From: Dickeya oryzae
GTDB lineage: Bacteria > Pseudomonadota > Gammaproteobacteria > Enterobacterales > Enterobacteriaceae
Length of the DNA stretch: 64,000 nucleotides
Assembly: GCF_009372235.1 (NCBI RefSeq)
Contig: NZ_SULL01000016.1
Location: forward strand, 124,001 to 188,000
Reading direction: 5' to 3'
Below are positions 36,892-46,706 of this stretch, piece by piece. Every line of letters begins with the position of its first letter. Position 1 is the stretch's first letter. A model generated the notes under the pieces. It was not told the origin of the DNA and did not search any database. It saw only the letters and a program-made list of their open reading frames with translations. The position numbers and the translations under genes were made by a program.

Positions 36892-37277
36892 TGTTTTATG
36901 CAACTGATACGGGTTTTACATTTGAATGTATTTCAAATAAGCAAGTACCTGTGACTGATGAGGTATGGTCTGAATTAATTCAGGGGCAAGCATCAGGAAT
37001 GGTAATTACAACCGACCATAATGGTTACCCTGTATTAATAAATGCTCCCCAACTGACATCCTCGCAAGCAGTTGCGAATGCCCAAGCAATGAAGAGCAAA
37101 CTACTTTCTGACGCTGCATTAGTAATTGCACCCTTTCAGGATGCTGTTGATCTTGGTATGGCAACAGACCGTGAAGTTACGCTATTAGCTGAGTGGCGGA
37201 ATTATCGTGTGCTTTTAAATAGAGTTGACACATCCACCGCACCCGATATCACCTGGCCTGCTGCTCCTGCGGCGTAA
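36891..37277 (+). CDS. Tail-fibre assembly protein for fibre 5
   Basis: This 128-residue protein of the tail-fibre assembly type begins one base into the fibre 5 stop codon (TAATG). Its N-terminal half is cassette-specific ([19 protein letters not shown]). The C-terminal half has the family helix and ending ([26 protein letters not shown]). Its last 29 bases overlap the convergent NUDIX gene, so the array stops abruptly here. Confidence 0.85.
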   Translation: MFYATDTGFTFECISNKQVPVTDEVWSELIQGQASGMVITTDHNGYPVLINAPQLTSSQAVANAQAMKSKLLSDAALVIAPFQDAVDLGMATDREVTLLAEWRNYRVLLNRVDTSTAPDITWPAAPAA

Positions 37278-37728
37278 CCAGACAAGCTCTGCCCGGCCAC
37301 AGCATTTCAACTAGCTGTTCCGGGTAGACCTTATCCTGTGTGGCGAGGAGTTCATCGCGGCTCCACCAGTGATGGTCTCGCATCACTTCCTGTTCATGCG
37401 CCGTCCAGTTGCCAGTGTGGAGAGTACTGCCGGTGATAGGGATGACAAAAAACCGTTCATCGGCAAGCACGGTGTTTCCGTCAGGCATCGCCATGGTAAA
37501 GGTACGCGTCGCGATACACGGGCCGGGACCCTGACGACGGATACCGGTCTCTTCCCACAGCTCTCGTACCGCTGCCTGCTCAAACGTTTCTCCGTTTTCT
37601 ACCGCCCCGCCAGGTGTTGCCCAATAACGCTGTCCGGCAAGGGCATCCTGAGTATGATGGAACAGAAATAGCAATACCCGTTGTTCAGGGTTGAGAATCA
37701 GCAGGCGTGAAGCTGGTCGCCGTTTCAT
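37249..37728 (-). CDS. NUDIX hydrolase
   Basis: This 159-residue NUDIX-fold pyrophosphohydrolase has a complete NUDIX box at about residues 40-62 ([23 protein letters not shown]). The family cleaves nucleoside diphosphates linked to another moiety; the substrate is not predictable. The 3' end overlaps the last tail-fibre assembly gene on the opposite strand. Composition is similar to the housekeeping genes, so it may be the ancestral neighbour that marks the right edge of the array. Confidence 0.9.
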   Translation of the reverse strand: MKRRPASRLLILNPEQRVLLFLFHHTQDALAGQRYWATPGGAVENGETFEQAAVRELWEETGIRRQGPGPCIATRTFTMAMPDGNTVLADERFFVIPITGSTLHTGNWTAHEQEVMRDHHWWSRDELLATQDKVYPEQLVEMLWPGRACLVTPQEQQAR

Positions 37729-37930
37729 ACGATTTCCCGATGTCTATCTGGTCGTCGCTATTCTCCCCATCACCAGACGTGATGTCCATGCCTGCTGCGA
37801 AAAAGCGAGCCATGGCGCGGCTTGCGTGGCGTGTCAGGTGGCTGTCGGGTTGGTGTCAGGTTACTGTCGTGGTGTTTTTCACGGTGCTCACGCAGGCTTG
37901 CATCGGGTTTTCATTCAACAGGAGTGCACC

Positions 37931-38401
37931 ATGAACACGATCAAATCACAGCGCCTTGCCCGTGCCTGGTCTCAGGAACAACTGGCCGAACTGTCGGCGT
38001 TGAGCGTCAGAACCATTCAGCGGATTGAAAACGGAGAACGTGCCAGTCTGGAAACGCTCAGTGCGATTGCCGCGGCGTTTGGCGTCAATGTGACGACGTT
38101 GATGCCAGAAGACAGCGAGCAGGCGGCGAGTGGCGACTCGCTGGCGTTACGCATTTCGCAGGCCAGAACACAGGTTGAGCAGGAAAGCCGTTTCTGGCGC
38201 AGTCTGTTGCTGTTTGTACCGGTGAACATCGTGCTGGTGGTCATCAATTTGTGGGTTAATCCGCACACGTACTGGTTTATCTGGCCACTGCTGGCGTGGG
38301 GCGGCGCGCTGCTGGTTCGGTCGGCCCGGATTTTCTGGCTGCGAGATCGCTGGTCACGCTGGGAGCAGGAACGGTTGCAGAAAATTCTGCGTAAGCCCTG
38401 A
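37931..38401 (+). CDS. XRE-type regulator with C-terminal 2TM domain
   Basis: This 156-residue protein has an N-terminal Cro/C1-type helix-turn-helix (about residues 4-60: RLARAWSQEQLAELSALSVRTIQRIENGERAS) followed by two hydrophobic helices (about 98-115 and 119-136) of a 2TM-type domain. The start has an AGGAGTG site; upstream in-frame codons run into non-coding sequence. It would be a membrane-tethered DNA-binding protein. The target is unknown; neighbouring genes are the fibre array/NUDIX gene and fieF. Confidence 0.85.
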   Translation: MNTIKSQRLARAWSQEQLAELSALSVRTIQRIENGERASLETLSAIAAAFGVNVTTLMPEDSEQAASGDSLALRISQARTQVEQESRFWRSLLLFVPVNIVLVVINLWVNPHTYWFIWPLLAWGGALLVRSARIFWLRDRWSRWEQERLQKILRKP

Positions 38402-38548
38402 GTCAGCGAAGGGCATGACGCGCTGTATATATCGATGGGTTGGCCGTCGCTGGAAAAGCGCGGGTGACCCCAATCCTGACATAAAGTGTCACGGTTTTTC
38501 CCTGCTGGAATTCGGTATACTGGCTCCCTCGCTTGAATGGAATAGTGT

Positions 38549-39451
38549 ATGAATTCTCATTACGCACGTCTGGTGACGACCGCGGCTTTTCTGGCTACCG
38601 GTATGGCGTTATCGCTGTTTGGCATGAAGGTGTATGCCTGGTGGTACACCGGTTCGGTCAGCTTGCTGGCATCACTGGTGGATTCGCTGGTGGATATCGC
38701 AGCGTCGCTGGTTAACCTGCTAGTCGTTCGCTATTCGTTGCAACCTGCTGATATGGAACATACGTTCGGGCATGGCAAAGCCGAGTCGCTGGCCGCGCTG
38801 GCGCAGAGCATGTTCATTGCCGGTTCGGCGCTGTTTCTGTTATTGACGGGCGCTCAGCATCTGATGAACCCACAGCCGCTACAAGGGGCTGAACTGGGTA
38901 TGTGGGTGACCGTGATTGCGCTGGTGGCGACGGGCTTTCTGGTGAGCTTCCAGCGTTGGGTTATCCGCAGAACACATAGTCAGGCGGTGCGGGCAGACAT
39001 GCTGCATTACCAGTCTGATGTCCTGATGAATGGCGCCATTTTGCTGTCGTTGGTACTAAGCTGGAAAGGTATCAACTGGGCCGACGCGGTCTTCGCGTTG
39101 GGGATTGGTATCTATATTCTGAGCAGCGCGCTGCGCATGGCCTATGAGGCGATTCAGGTTCTGCTGGACAGAGCCCTGCCTGATGACGAGCGACAGGAAA
39201 TCGTCAATATCGTGTCTTCATGGCCGGGGGTAAGTGGTGCGCATCAGTTGCGCACCCGCCGTTCTGGCCCGACTCGCTTTATCCAGTTGCATCTGGAAAT
39301 GGCGGATAACCTGCCGCTGGTGGAATCACACCAGATTGCGGACGAACTGGAGCAGGCATTGCTCAAACGCTTCCCCGGTTCAGATGTTATCATTCATCAG
39401 GATCCTGTTTCGGTGGTGCCGCAGGAGCAGCGTGGGCGCTGGGAACTGTAA
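38549..39451 (+). CDS. fieF: Ferrous-iron and zinc efflux protein FieF
   Basis: This 300-residue cation diffusion facilitator is very similar to E. coli FieF (YiiP). It has six membrane helices, the DSLVD metal-site motif in the second helix, the HYQSD motif in the fifth, and a cytoplasmic C-terminal domain ending [11 protein letters not shown]. It exports Zn(II), Fe(II) and Cd(II) using the proton gradient. In E. coli it follows cpxP directly; here a 10-kb accessory region intervenes. Confidence 0.96.
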   Translation: MNSHYARLVTTAAFLATGMALSLFGMKVYAWWYTGSVSLLASLVDSLVDIAASLVNLLVVRYSLQPADMEHTFGHGKAESLAALAQSMFIAGSALFLLLTGAQHLMNPQPLQGAELGMWVTVIALVATGFLVSFQRWVIRRTHSQAVRADMLHYQSDVLMNGAILLSLVLSWKGINWADAVFALGIGIYILSSALRMAYEAIQVLLDRALPDDERQEIVNIVSSWPGVSGAHQLRTRRSGPTRFIQLHLEMADNLPLVESHQIADELEQALLKRFPGSDVIIHQDPVSVVPQEQRGRWEL

Positions 39452-39531
39452 CGGGTCGGGTTTTATCCGGGCCATGATGTGTTGTAAGAATGTGATCTAC
39501 GATAGATTTTTCGTGGATGAAGAGACTGACC

Positions 39532-39544
39532 TGAATCAATTCAG
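39532..39544. promoter_or_regulatory. Cra (FruR) operator overlapping the pfkA promoter
   Basis: TGAATCAATTCAG matches the Cra consensus TGAAWCGWTTCAS at 12 of 13 positions. It overlaps the expected -35 region of a TATACT -10 box at 39559-39564. In E. coli Cra represses pfkA. Confidence 0.75.
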
Positions 39545-39650
39545 CTGGGTGTATTTGTTATACTATGTTGATAAAACGGTTAGGCTTTGTCTTGTGAGCC
39601 TTGAGAATAGAAGAATCTGCGAATTTACATCTACAAATCCAGAGGTTGTC

Positions 39651-40613
39651 ATGATTAAAAAAATCGGAGTACTGACGAGCGGTGGCGATGCGCCGGGGAT
39701 GAATGCGGCCATTCGTGGTGTGGTGCGTGCCGCGTTAGCGGAAAACCTGGAAGTATACGGTATTTATGACGGCTATCTGGGCTTGTATGAAGATCGCATG
39801 GCACAGTTGGACCGCTATAGCGTGTCTGACGTGATCAACCGTGGCGGCACGTTCCTCGGGTCTGCCCGTTTCCCGGCGTTCCGTGAGGAAGCGGTACGTC
39901 AGGTGTGCGTGGAAAACATGAGAAAGCATGACCTGGACGCGCTGGTGGTGATCGGGGGGGACGGTTCCTACATGGGGGCTAAGCGCTTGACCGAAATGGG
40001 CTTCCCCTGCATCGGCCTGCCGGGCACCATCGACAATGACGTGGCCGGTACCGACTACACCATCGGTTATTTCACCGCGCTGGAAACCGTGGTGGAGGCG
40101 ATTGACCGCCTGCGTGATACCTCGTCTTCCCACCAGCGTATTTCCATCGTGGAAGTGATGGGACGCCACTGTGGCGACCTGACGCTGGCCGCAGCGATTG
40201 CCGGTGGTTGTGAATTCATCGTGCTGCCGGAAGTTGACTTCAAAAAAGAAGACCTGGTGGAAGAGATTAAAGCCGGTATCGCCAAAGGGAAGAAACACGC
40301 CATCGTCGCGATTACCGAACTGGTGTGTGATGTGGATGAACTGGCACACTATATTGAAACGGAAACCGGACGCGAAACCCGCGCCACGGTGTTGGGCCAC
40401 ATTCAGCGTGGTGGTTCACCGGTAGCGTATGACCGCATCCTGGCTTCCCGCATGGGGGCCTACTCCATTGAGCTGTTGCAGCAAGGCTATGGCGGCCGTT
40501 GCGTCGGGATTCAGAATGAAAAACTGGTCCATCATGATATTATCGACGCCATCGAGAACATGAAGCGCCCGTTCAAAGGCGACTGGCTGAATACCGCCAA
40601 GAAGCTGTTCTGA
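39651..40613 (+). CDS. pfkA: 6-Phosphofructokinase I
   Basis: This glycolytic enzyme phosphorylates fructose 6-phosphate to the 1,6-bisphosphate. The ATG at 39651 gives 320 residues, equal to E. coli PfkA. The nucleotide loop ([18 protein letters not shown]), the active-site PGTIDNDV segment with catalytic Asp, and the substrate segment EVMGRHCGD are intact. A Cra operator and a -10 box lie about 90-120 bp upstream, and an intrinsic terminator follows. Confidence 0.97.
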   Translation: MIKKIGVLTSGGDAPGMNAAIRGVVRAALAENLEVYGIYDGYLGLYEDRMAQLDRYSVSDVINRGGTFLGSARFPAFREEAVRQVCVENMRKHDLDALVVIGGDGSYMGAKRLTEMGFPCIGLPGTIDNDVAGTDYTIGYFTALETVVEAIDRLRDTSSSHQRISIVEVMGRHCGDLTLAAAIAGGCEFIVLPEVDFKKEDLVEEIKAGIAKGKKHAIVAITELVCDVDELAHYIETETGRETRATVLGHIQRGGSPVAYDRILASRMGAYSIELLQQGYGGRCVGIQNEKLVHHDIIDAIENMKRPFKGDWLNTAKKLF

Positions 40614-40644
40614 TGCGCACCCGGCGTGGCCGGGTTGAGCAAGC

Positions 40645-40676
40645 AAATCCCGCTCTATTTGGGCGGGATTTCTTAT
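40645..40676 (+). terminator. pfkA intrinsic terminator
   Basis: A 9-bp stem (AAATCCCGC / GCGGGATTT) with a nine-base loop is followed by a T-rich stretch, about 30 bp after the stop. Confidence 0.85.
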
Positions 40677-40910
40677 TGGGAAACGGAAAACGGCGACGGC
40701 CCGATGAACGAGGTGTATGCCAGCGGTGGGTAACGCAGACATGCAGGTGCATCCTCACCGTCATGATTCGCTGGCATAATGTCGATGCCCTGCGGCGTTC
40801 ACCGGGCGTCGGGTGAGTTGCTGATCTACACTTTTACCCGTCTCATGCTATTCCCACGCGCAGGTGGCGCAGGCATGAGCACCCCATACAGAAATTATTG
40901 AGGTTTTCGC

Positions 40911-41795
40911 ATGACAAAAGTTACTGTTGCCGCCACGCAGATGGCCTGCACCTGGGATTTGCCAAAAAATATCGCAAACGCCGAAAGGCTGGTGCGTCAG
41001 GCTCATGCGCAGGGAGCGCAAATCATTCTGATTCAGGAACTGTTTGCCGCGCCTTATTTCTGCATCGACCAGAGCCCAGAGCATTACGCGCTGGCGCAGG
41101 AATTGGAAACCAGCCCGCTTATCAAACACTTTTCCGCGCTGGCGGCCGAGTTGGAAGTGGTGCTGCCGCTGAGTTTCTTCGAGCGCGCCAATAACGCCTA
41201 CTATAATTCGCTGGTCATGATTGACGCTGACGGTAGCGTACTGGACGTCTATCGCAAAACCCATATTCCTAACGGTCCGGCCTATCAGGAAAAACAGTTC
41301 TTCATTCCGGGCGACACCGGGTTCAAAGTGTGGCAAACCCGCTACGCCAAAGTGGGCGTGGGTATCTGCTGGGATCAGTGGTTCCCGGAAACGGCCCGTT
41401 GCCTGGCACTCAAAGGGGCCGAACTGATTTTCTACCCGACCGCCATCGGTTCTGAACCGGCGTATCCGGATATCGACAGTCAGCCGCACTGGACCCGCGT
41501 ACAGCAGGGTCACGCCGCCGCCAACCTGATCCCGGTGATCGCGTCCAACCGTATCGGTACCGAAGCCAGTAAATACCTCGACGGTCTGGAAATGACGTTC
41601 TATGGCTCGTCGTTCATTGCCGATCAAACCGGTGCGCTGGTCGCGCAGGCCAACAAGACCGACGAAACAGTGCTGGTGCATGAGTTCGATTTGGAAGCGA
41701 TTGCTGCGCAGCGCGCTGCCTGGGGCTTGTTCCGTGACCGCCGTCCGGACATGTACGGTGTTATCGGCACCTCTGACGGCAAGACCTGGAGATAA
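40911..41795 (+). CDS. aguB: N-carbamoylputrescine amidase AguB
   Basis: This 294-residue nitrilase-superfamily enzyme hydrolyses N-carbamoylputrescine to putrescine, CO2 and ammonia. The Glu-Lys-Cys triad appears in QELFA, RKTHIPNGP and GICWDQWFPE. It directly precedes aguA, with a 3-bp gap, forming the agmatine-to-putrescine pathway. The cdh and sbp genes found between pfkA and tpiA in E. coli are absent. Confidence 0.94.
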   Translation: MTKVTVAATQMACTWDLPKNIANAERLVRQAHAQGAQIILIQELFAAPYFCIDQSPEHYALAQELETSPLIKHFSALAAELEVVLPLSFFERANNAYYNSLVMIDADGSVLDVYRKTHIPNGPAYQEKQFFIPGDTGFKVWQTRYAKVGVGICWDQWFPETARCLALKGAELIFYPTAIGSEPAYPDIDSQPHWTRVQQGHAAANLIPVIASNRIGTEASKYLDGLEMTFYGSSFIADQTGALVAQANKTDETVLVHEFDLEAIAAQRAAWGLFRDRRPDMYGVIGTSDGKTWR

Positions 41796-41798
41796 GTG

Positions 41799-42899
41799 AT
41801 GTCTGAGCTGACCACGCCGTTGCAAGACGGCTTCGCCATGCCAGCGGAATGGGCGCCGCACGACGCGGTGTGGATGTTGTGGCCGTACCGCCGCGACAAC
41901 TGGCGCATGCAGGGCGACGAGATTCCCGCCCAGCGGACCTTTGCTGCCGTTGCGGCGGCTATTTCGCAAACCACACCGGTTGTGATGGGCGTGCCGCGTG
42001 ACCAGATGGCGCTGGCTAAAAGCGTGATGCCGACTGGCGTGACGCTGGTGGAAATGGAAAGCGATGACGCCTGGGTACGTGACACCGGGCCTACCGTGGT
42101 GTTGAACGCGGCCGGTGAGCGTCGTGGCGTCGACTGGCAATTCAACGCCTGGGGTGGCACGCTGGGCGGCCTGTATGAAGACTGGAGCCGTGACGAGAAG
42201 GTGGCGGCGCAGGTGCTGGCTTATCACGGCGATGCGCGCTATGCCGCTCCGCTGATTCTGGAAGGTGGATCGATCCACACCGATGGTGAAGGCACATTGC
42301 TGACTACTGCCGAGTGCCTGTTGAACCCGAACCGCAATCCGCATCTGAGCAAAGCGAAGATTGAGCAGCACCTGCGGGATTATCTCGGTGTGTCGGCCTT
42401 TATCTGGCTGGAAGAAGGCGTCTATAACGACGAAACCGACGGCCATATCGACAACATGTGCTGTTTTATCCGCCCCGGCGAAGTGGTGCTGCACTGGACG
42501 GACGATGAAACCGACCCGCAGTATGCCCGCTCTCAGGCGGCGTATCAGGTGCTGTCCCAGACGAAGGATGCCCAGGGCCGGTCGCTAAAAATTTGGAAAC
42601 TACCGGCACCCGGCCCGCTGTATGCGACCCCGGAAGAAGCGGCGGGCGTGACCGAGGGTAACGCTATCGAGCGTAACGCCGGGTCACGGCTGGCAGGGTC
42701 TTACGTCAATTTCCTGATCAGCAACAAGCAGGTGATTTATCCGCTGCTGGATGAACGTACTGACGGCGAGGCACATGCGCTGTTGCAACAGATGTTCCCC
42801 GACTACCTGATAAGTGGTGTTCCGGCGCGCGAAATCCTGCTGGGCGGCGGCAATATCCACTGTATTACTCAGCAGATCCCGGCGGCGAAACAGGGGTAA
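41799..42899 (+). CDS. aguA: Agmatine deiminase AguA
   Basis: This 366-residue guanidino-group-modifying enzyme converts agmatine to N-carbamoylputrescine and ammonia. Family motifs are intact: [16 protein letters not shown], the DGHIDN segment and the C-terminal [13 protein letters not shown] containing the nucleophilic Cys. The ATG at 41799 follows a GGAG site; a GTG one codon upstream is less likely. It is in an operon with aguB. Confidence 0.95.
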   Translation: MSELTTPLQDGFAMPAEWAPHDAVWMLWPYRRDNWRMQGDEIPAQRTFAAVAAAISQTTPVVMGVPRDQMALAKSVMPTGVTLVEMESDDAWVRDTGPTVVLNAAGERRGVDWQFNAWGGTLGGLYEDWSRDEKVAAQVLAYHGDARYAAPLILEGGSIHTDGEGTLLTTAECLLNPNRNPHLSKAKIEQHLRDYLGVSAFIWLEEGVYNDETDGHIDNMCCFIRPGEVVLHWTDDETDPQYARSQAAYQVLSQTKDAQGRSLKIWKLPAPGPLYATPEEAAGVTEGNAIERNAGSRLAGSYVNFLISNKQVIYPLLDERTDGEAHALLQQMFPDYLISGVPAREILLGGGNIHCITQQIPAAKQG

Positions 42900-42902
42900 T
42901 TT

Positions 42903-42939
42903 ACCTAATGCCGATCTTTAAATGATCGGCATTAGGTTT
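42903..42939 (+). terminator. aguA terminator
   Basis: A perfect 14-bp stem (ACCTAATGCCGATC / GATCGGCATTAGGT) with loop TTTAAAT lies three bases after the aguA stop. The T-run is short. It separates convergent aguA and phoA. Confidence 0.75.
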
Positions 42940-42994
42940 CACTCCTGCCTTTTGTATTATTGCGGTGCTACGGTTGCGTTATCGGATGTAGGGA

Positions 42995-44419
42995 TCACTT
43001 CAGACCCATCGCGTTTTTCATGGTGTAGAACAGGTCGGTTTGGTCGGTCAGCCCCACGACGTTGGCGGCGTGCGGGCCGTAGGCGGCGATGCGCAACTGG
43101 GTGCCCGTGTGGCCTTGGGATTCCTCTTCCGAGTTACCGTAGCTGATGGTCATCACCGCATTATCTTTGGTGTTCAGCGCCTGCGTCAGGCCCGGTGCTT
43201 TGGTTCCGTTTTCGATAATCTGGCTGGAGTGGGCGTGGTCGGCGGTGACAATCACCAGCGTGTTGCCGTCACGACGGGCGAATTCCAGTGCTTTTTGGAC
43301 CGCTTCGTCCAGGTCGACGGTTTCACCGAATTGACCACATGGGTTGGCGGCGTGGTCCTGTTTGTCGATAGACGCGCCTTCAACTTGCAGGAAGAAACCG
43401 TTTTTATTCTTGCTCAATAACTGGATAGCTTTATCGGTCATTTGCGCCAGCGTCGGCACGGTGGCCGCGCGTTTGGTATTCGGCTCACAGGTTACAACCG
43501 GTTTGTCCAGGTTGCCGTGGTAGCTCGCTTGCGGCCCCTGCCAGCGCACCGGCATGTTGCCATCGGCGAATAGCCCCAGCACCGGCTTGCTCTGCGTGGC
43601 GGCGGTAACGGCGTTCATGCCATCGAGATCCGTCACGATGTGATAGCCCAGCGCTTCCGCCTGTTCTTTCAGGCTTTTCCCCTGATATTTACCTGCTTTG
43701 GCGAGTTCTTTAAACGTGGCACCGCCACCGCCCAGCGTGACATCAGCACGGGTGACCAGTAACTGTTCAGCAATAGAGCCGCGACCGCCGTTTTCCAGTG
43801 CGTTGGTCGGGCACTGCTGGCTGGTTTTTTCCGGGCCGTAGCACTTGCGGGAGGTCACGTGGGACACCATGGCGGCCGGTGTGGCGTCTTCCAGTTCGGC
43901 GGTAGAGACGTTGCCCGTCGCTTTGCCTGCCATTTTAGCGATTTCAATCAGTGTTTTATGGTCTTTGCCATCCACATCAACGCCCAGTGCGCCGTTGTAG
44001 GTTTTGACACCGCTGGACCAGGCGGTGGCCGATGCCGCGGAATCGGTGACGTAGTCTGGTTTGCGGGTTTTCTTGTCCAGCGAGTAGTGGGTGTACTGGC
44101 CTGTCAGCGGCAGTGCATCGATACCTTTGAAGAAGCCGCCAGCCCCCATCGCGTAGTTGCGTGCAGCCGTGATTTCCGAATCGCCCATGCCGTCGCCAAT
44201 CAGCAGAATCACGTTTTTGGCAGTCTTCGCGTTGAGTGAGGCTTTCAGCATCTCCGTTTGATCGGCATTGAGGCGGCGGGCACCACCGGGTTGGGTGATG
44301 TCACCCTGCGCCTGGCGTTGGTAGTCGGCGCTGGCGGCCAGTGCGCTACCTGCTACCAGTGTCATCATCAGGGAAGAGAGCAGTGTTTTGCGAATAATAG
44401 CCTTACGAGTCATTTTCAT
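42995..44419 (-). CDS. phoA: Alkaline phosphatase PhoA
   Basis: This 474-residue periplasmic alkaline phosphatase has a signal peptide (cleavage expected after SALA, residue 29), the nucleophile Ser127 in [10 protein letters not shown], metal ligands in [10 protein letters not shown] and [14 protein letters not shown], and TADHAHSSQ near the C-terminus. It releases inorganic phosphate from phosphomonoesters. The upstream region has a single PhoB-like half-site rather than a full box. The position next to tpiA differs from E. coli. Confidence 0.94.
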   Translation of the reverse strand: MKMTRKAIIRKTLLSSLMMTLVAGSALAASADYQRQAQGDITQPGGARRLNADQTEMLKASLNAKTAKNVILLIGDGMGDSEITAARNYAMGAGGFFKGIDALPLTGQYTHYSLDKKTRKPDYVTDSAASATAWSSGVKTYNGALGVDVDGKDHKTLIEIAKMAGKATGNVSTAELEDATPAAMVSHVTSRKCYGPEKTSQQCPTNALENGGRGSIAEQLLVTRADVTLGGGGATFKELAKAGKYQGKSLKEQAEALGYHIVTDLDGMNAVTAATQSKPVLGLFADGNMPVRWQGPQASYHGNLDKPVVTCEPNTKRAATVPTLAQMTDKAIQLLSKNKNGFFLQVEGASIDKQDHAANPCGQFGETVDLDEAVQKALEFARRDGNTLVIVTADHAHSSQIIENGTKAPGLTQALNTKDNAVMTISYGNSEEESQGHTGTQLRIAAYGPHAANVVGLTDQTDLFYTMKNAMGLK

Positions 44420-44478
44420 TCACTCTTGGTTAAATTAAGTAACAAATAAACACGACTGGTAAAACCTAGACGGGAAAA

Positions 44479-44485
44479 ATGACAA
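44479..44485 (-). promoter_or_regulatory. Possible PhoB half-site upstream of phoA
   Basis: On the minus strand TTGTCAT matches one 7-bp Pho half-site, about 60 bp before the phoA start. The partner half-site is poor, so PhoB control is plausible but not established from sequence. Confidence 0.35.
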
Positions 44486-44523
44486 AATAATGAATGCAGG
44501 CGGAGTCAGTGGGAAAAAGACAT

Positions 44524-44551
44524 AAAAAAACGGCTCCAGACTGGAACCGTT
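44524..44551 (-). terminator. tpiA intrinsic terminator
   Basis: Imperfect inverted repeat ACGGTTCCAG / CTGGAGCCGT on the minus strand is followed by seven T, about 20 bp after the tpiA stop. Confidence 0.88.
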
Positions 44552-44571
44552 GTGTGGTGTTCGCGCAGGAA

Positions 44572-45372
<801 letters not shown>

Positions 45373-45483
45373 TCAATACATGGCTGCGTCAGGCAGCCAC
45401 TCTGACGATGATACAGAACTGCCGATAGTATAGAGTCGAAATGGCGCGGTGGCTCTGTTTTTCGTGCCTAATTCTCGATGTGA

Positions 45484-46080
45484 TCACGAATCAGATAGTG
45501 CTAGCTTAATCGGTTCAACAGCGAAGGTTAGCCCTTTTTCACCGTGATCAGCCACAACATAGCGCAATGCGCCCTCTGTTTGCTGGTAAAAGCGCTGCCC
45601 TTTGCCTTTTTCCAGCAATGTCTCGATTTTTTTCAGGCTTTGTTCGTTGGTGAGCGATGGCATAAAAGTGCGTACCAGTGCTGCCATGTAACCGATGGCT
45701 TGTTTGCGTCTCCCGTTTTGGTCAGTGTCTTTAGGCTTGGGAAGCCAGGTAATTTGCATGGTTTTAATCTTGCCGGTGCCTTTTTCCAACGCGGTGGATG
45801 AATACAGATAGTCGTTGATACGACTGGCCGCACGCGTCAGGTTCGGTGAGTCTTCACCGGTGTCGATGACCCGGTATTCACTAATCGGCAGGGACGGGTT
45901 ACTCAGGTTGTAGCGGGTACGAAATTGCACGATGTTCATGTCGAACGTGGGAGAACCCGGCAGCAGGTAAGGGGCGGCAGTCGGGGTTTGAGGTTTGAAT
46001 AAGCCGTCACTTCTGGCATAGGGTGTGCAGAGTAGGCCAGCAGACAGGCAACAAACAATCAGCAGGGCATTTTTCATCAT
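45484..46080 (-). CDS. yiiQ: Exported DUF1454 protein YiiQ
   Basis: This protein has a signal peptide (MMKNALLIVCCLSAGLLC) and a mature domain of the DUF1454/YiiQ type; the function is unknown. The start is placed at 46080, where the signal peptide begins; an in-frame ATG at 46113 would add eleven polar residues. Ribosome sites are weak for both. Gene order tpiA-yiiQ-DUF805 gene-fpr is the same as in E. coli. Confidence 0.85.
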   Translation of the reverse strand: MMKNALLIVCCLSAGLLCTPYARSDGLFKPQTPTAAPYLLPGSPTFDMNIVQFRTRYNLSNPSLPISEYRVIDTGEDSPNLTRAASRINDYLYSSTALEKGTGKIKTMQITWLPKPKDTDQNGRRKQAIGYMAALVRTFMPSLTNEQSLKKIETLLEKGKGQRFYQQTEGALRYVVADHGEKGLTFAVEPIKLALSDS

Positions 46081-46224
46081 TAGTTTATTCGTATCGTCAC
46101 TCACTGTTGGCATGCTGTGTGATTAAAGCGGGATTCAGGATCAATTGTCAAAATGTGCGGTAAAAAACACAACCTGACTTAAGGTAAACTCATACCCGTA
46201 GACCGTATTCGGGGATAAGAAGAC

Positions 46225-46650
46225 ATGACAATACAACAATGGTGTTTTTCGTTTCGTGGCCGCGTTGGTCGCCGGGATTTTTGGTTAGGGATGGTGATCG
46301 TGCTGGCGCTGATGGTGGGATTATTCGTGTTGGCCGGTACCGGTTGGCTGGATACCCAGAAGGCGGCGTTTGCACTGGTGATGCTAATGTGGCCGCTGAC
46401 GGCGGTACTGGTCAAAAGACTGCATGATCGCAACCGAAGTGGCTGGTGGGCGTTATTGCTGGTGGTGGCCTGGATGCTGGGTAACGGCAATTGGTCGATG
46501 CTACCATCGCTCGCGCAATGGGGCGTAGAGCGTTTCTTGCCGACGCTGATTACCGTGATGATGTTGCTTGATTGCGGCGCGTTTGTCGGCACGACAGGTG
46601 CAAACCGTTTCGGACCGGCAGCGGAACCGTTGCGGTTCCGCGCGTCCTGA
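46225..46650 (+). CDS. yiiR: DUF805 membrane protein (YiiR-like)
   Basis: This 141-residue inner-membrane protein has the DUF805 signature: N-terminal FSFRGRVGRRDFW, several hydrophobic helices and the loop KRLHDRNRSGWW. The function is unknown. The position between yiiQ and fpr matches yiiR in E. coli. Confidence 0.85.
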   Translation: MTIQQWCFSFRGRVGRRDFWLGMVIVLALMVGLFVLAGTGWLDTQKAAFALVMLMWPLTAVLVKRLHDRNRSGWWALLLVVAWMLGNGNWSMLPSLAQWGVERFLPTLITVMMLLDCGAFVGTTGANRFGPAAEPLRFRAS

Positions 46651-46706
46651 GTGCCGTTTGTTTCTATCGTTTTGTGGTTACTCGACGGTTGTCGGGATAG
46701 TCGGGA

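Noticed and set aside
28891-37277. Diversity-generating retroelement acting on the hypervariable fibre tips
   Set aside because: No reverse transcriptase, template repeat or adenine-biased variable repeat was seen in the window. Tip differences look like wholesale sequence replacement and not adenine substitution.
28891-37277. Invertible tail-fibre shufflon or phase-inversion system
   Set aside because: All fibre genes are in the same orientation and no recombinase gene or inverted crossover sites were found, so DNA inversion is not supported.
28208-38401. Complete prophage or complete tailocin locus
   Set aside because: No structural, lysis, regulatory or integrase genes are present; only fibres and their assembly proteins.
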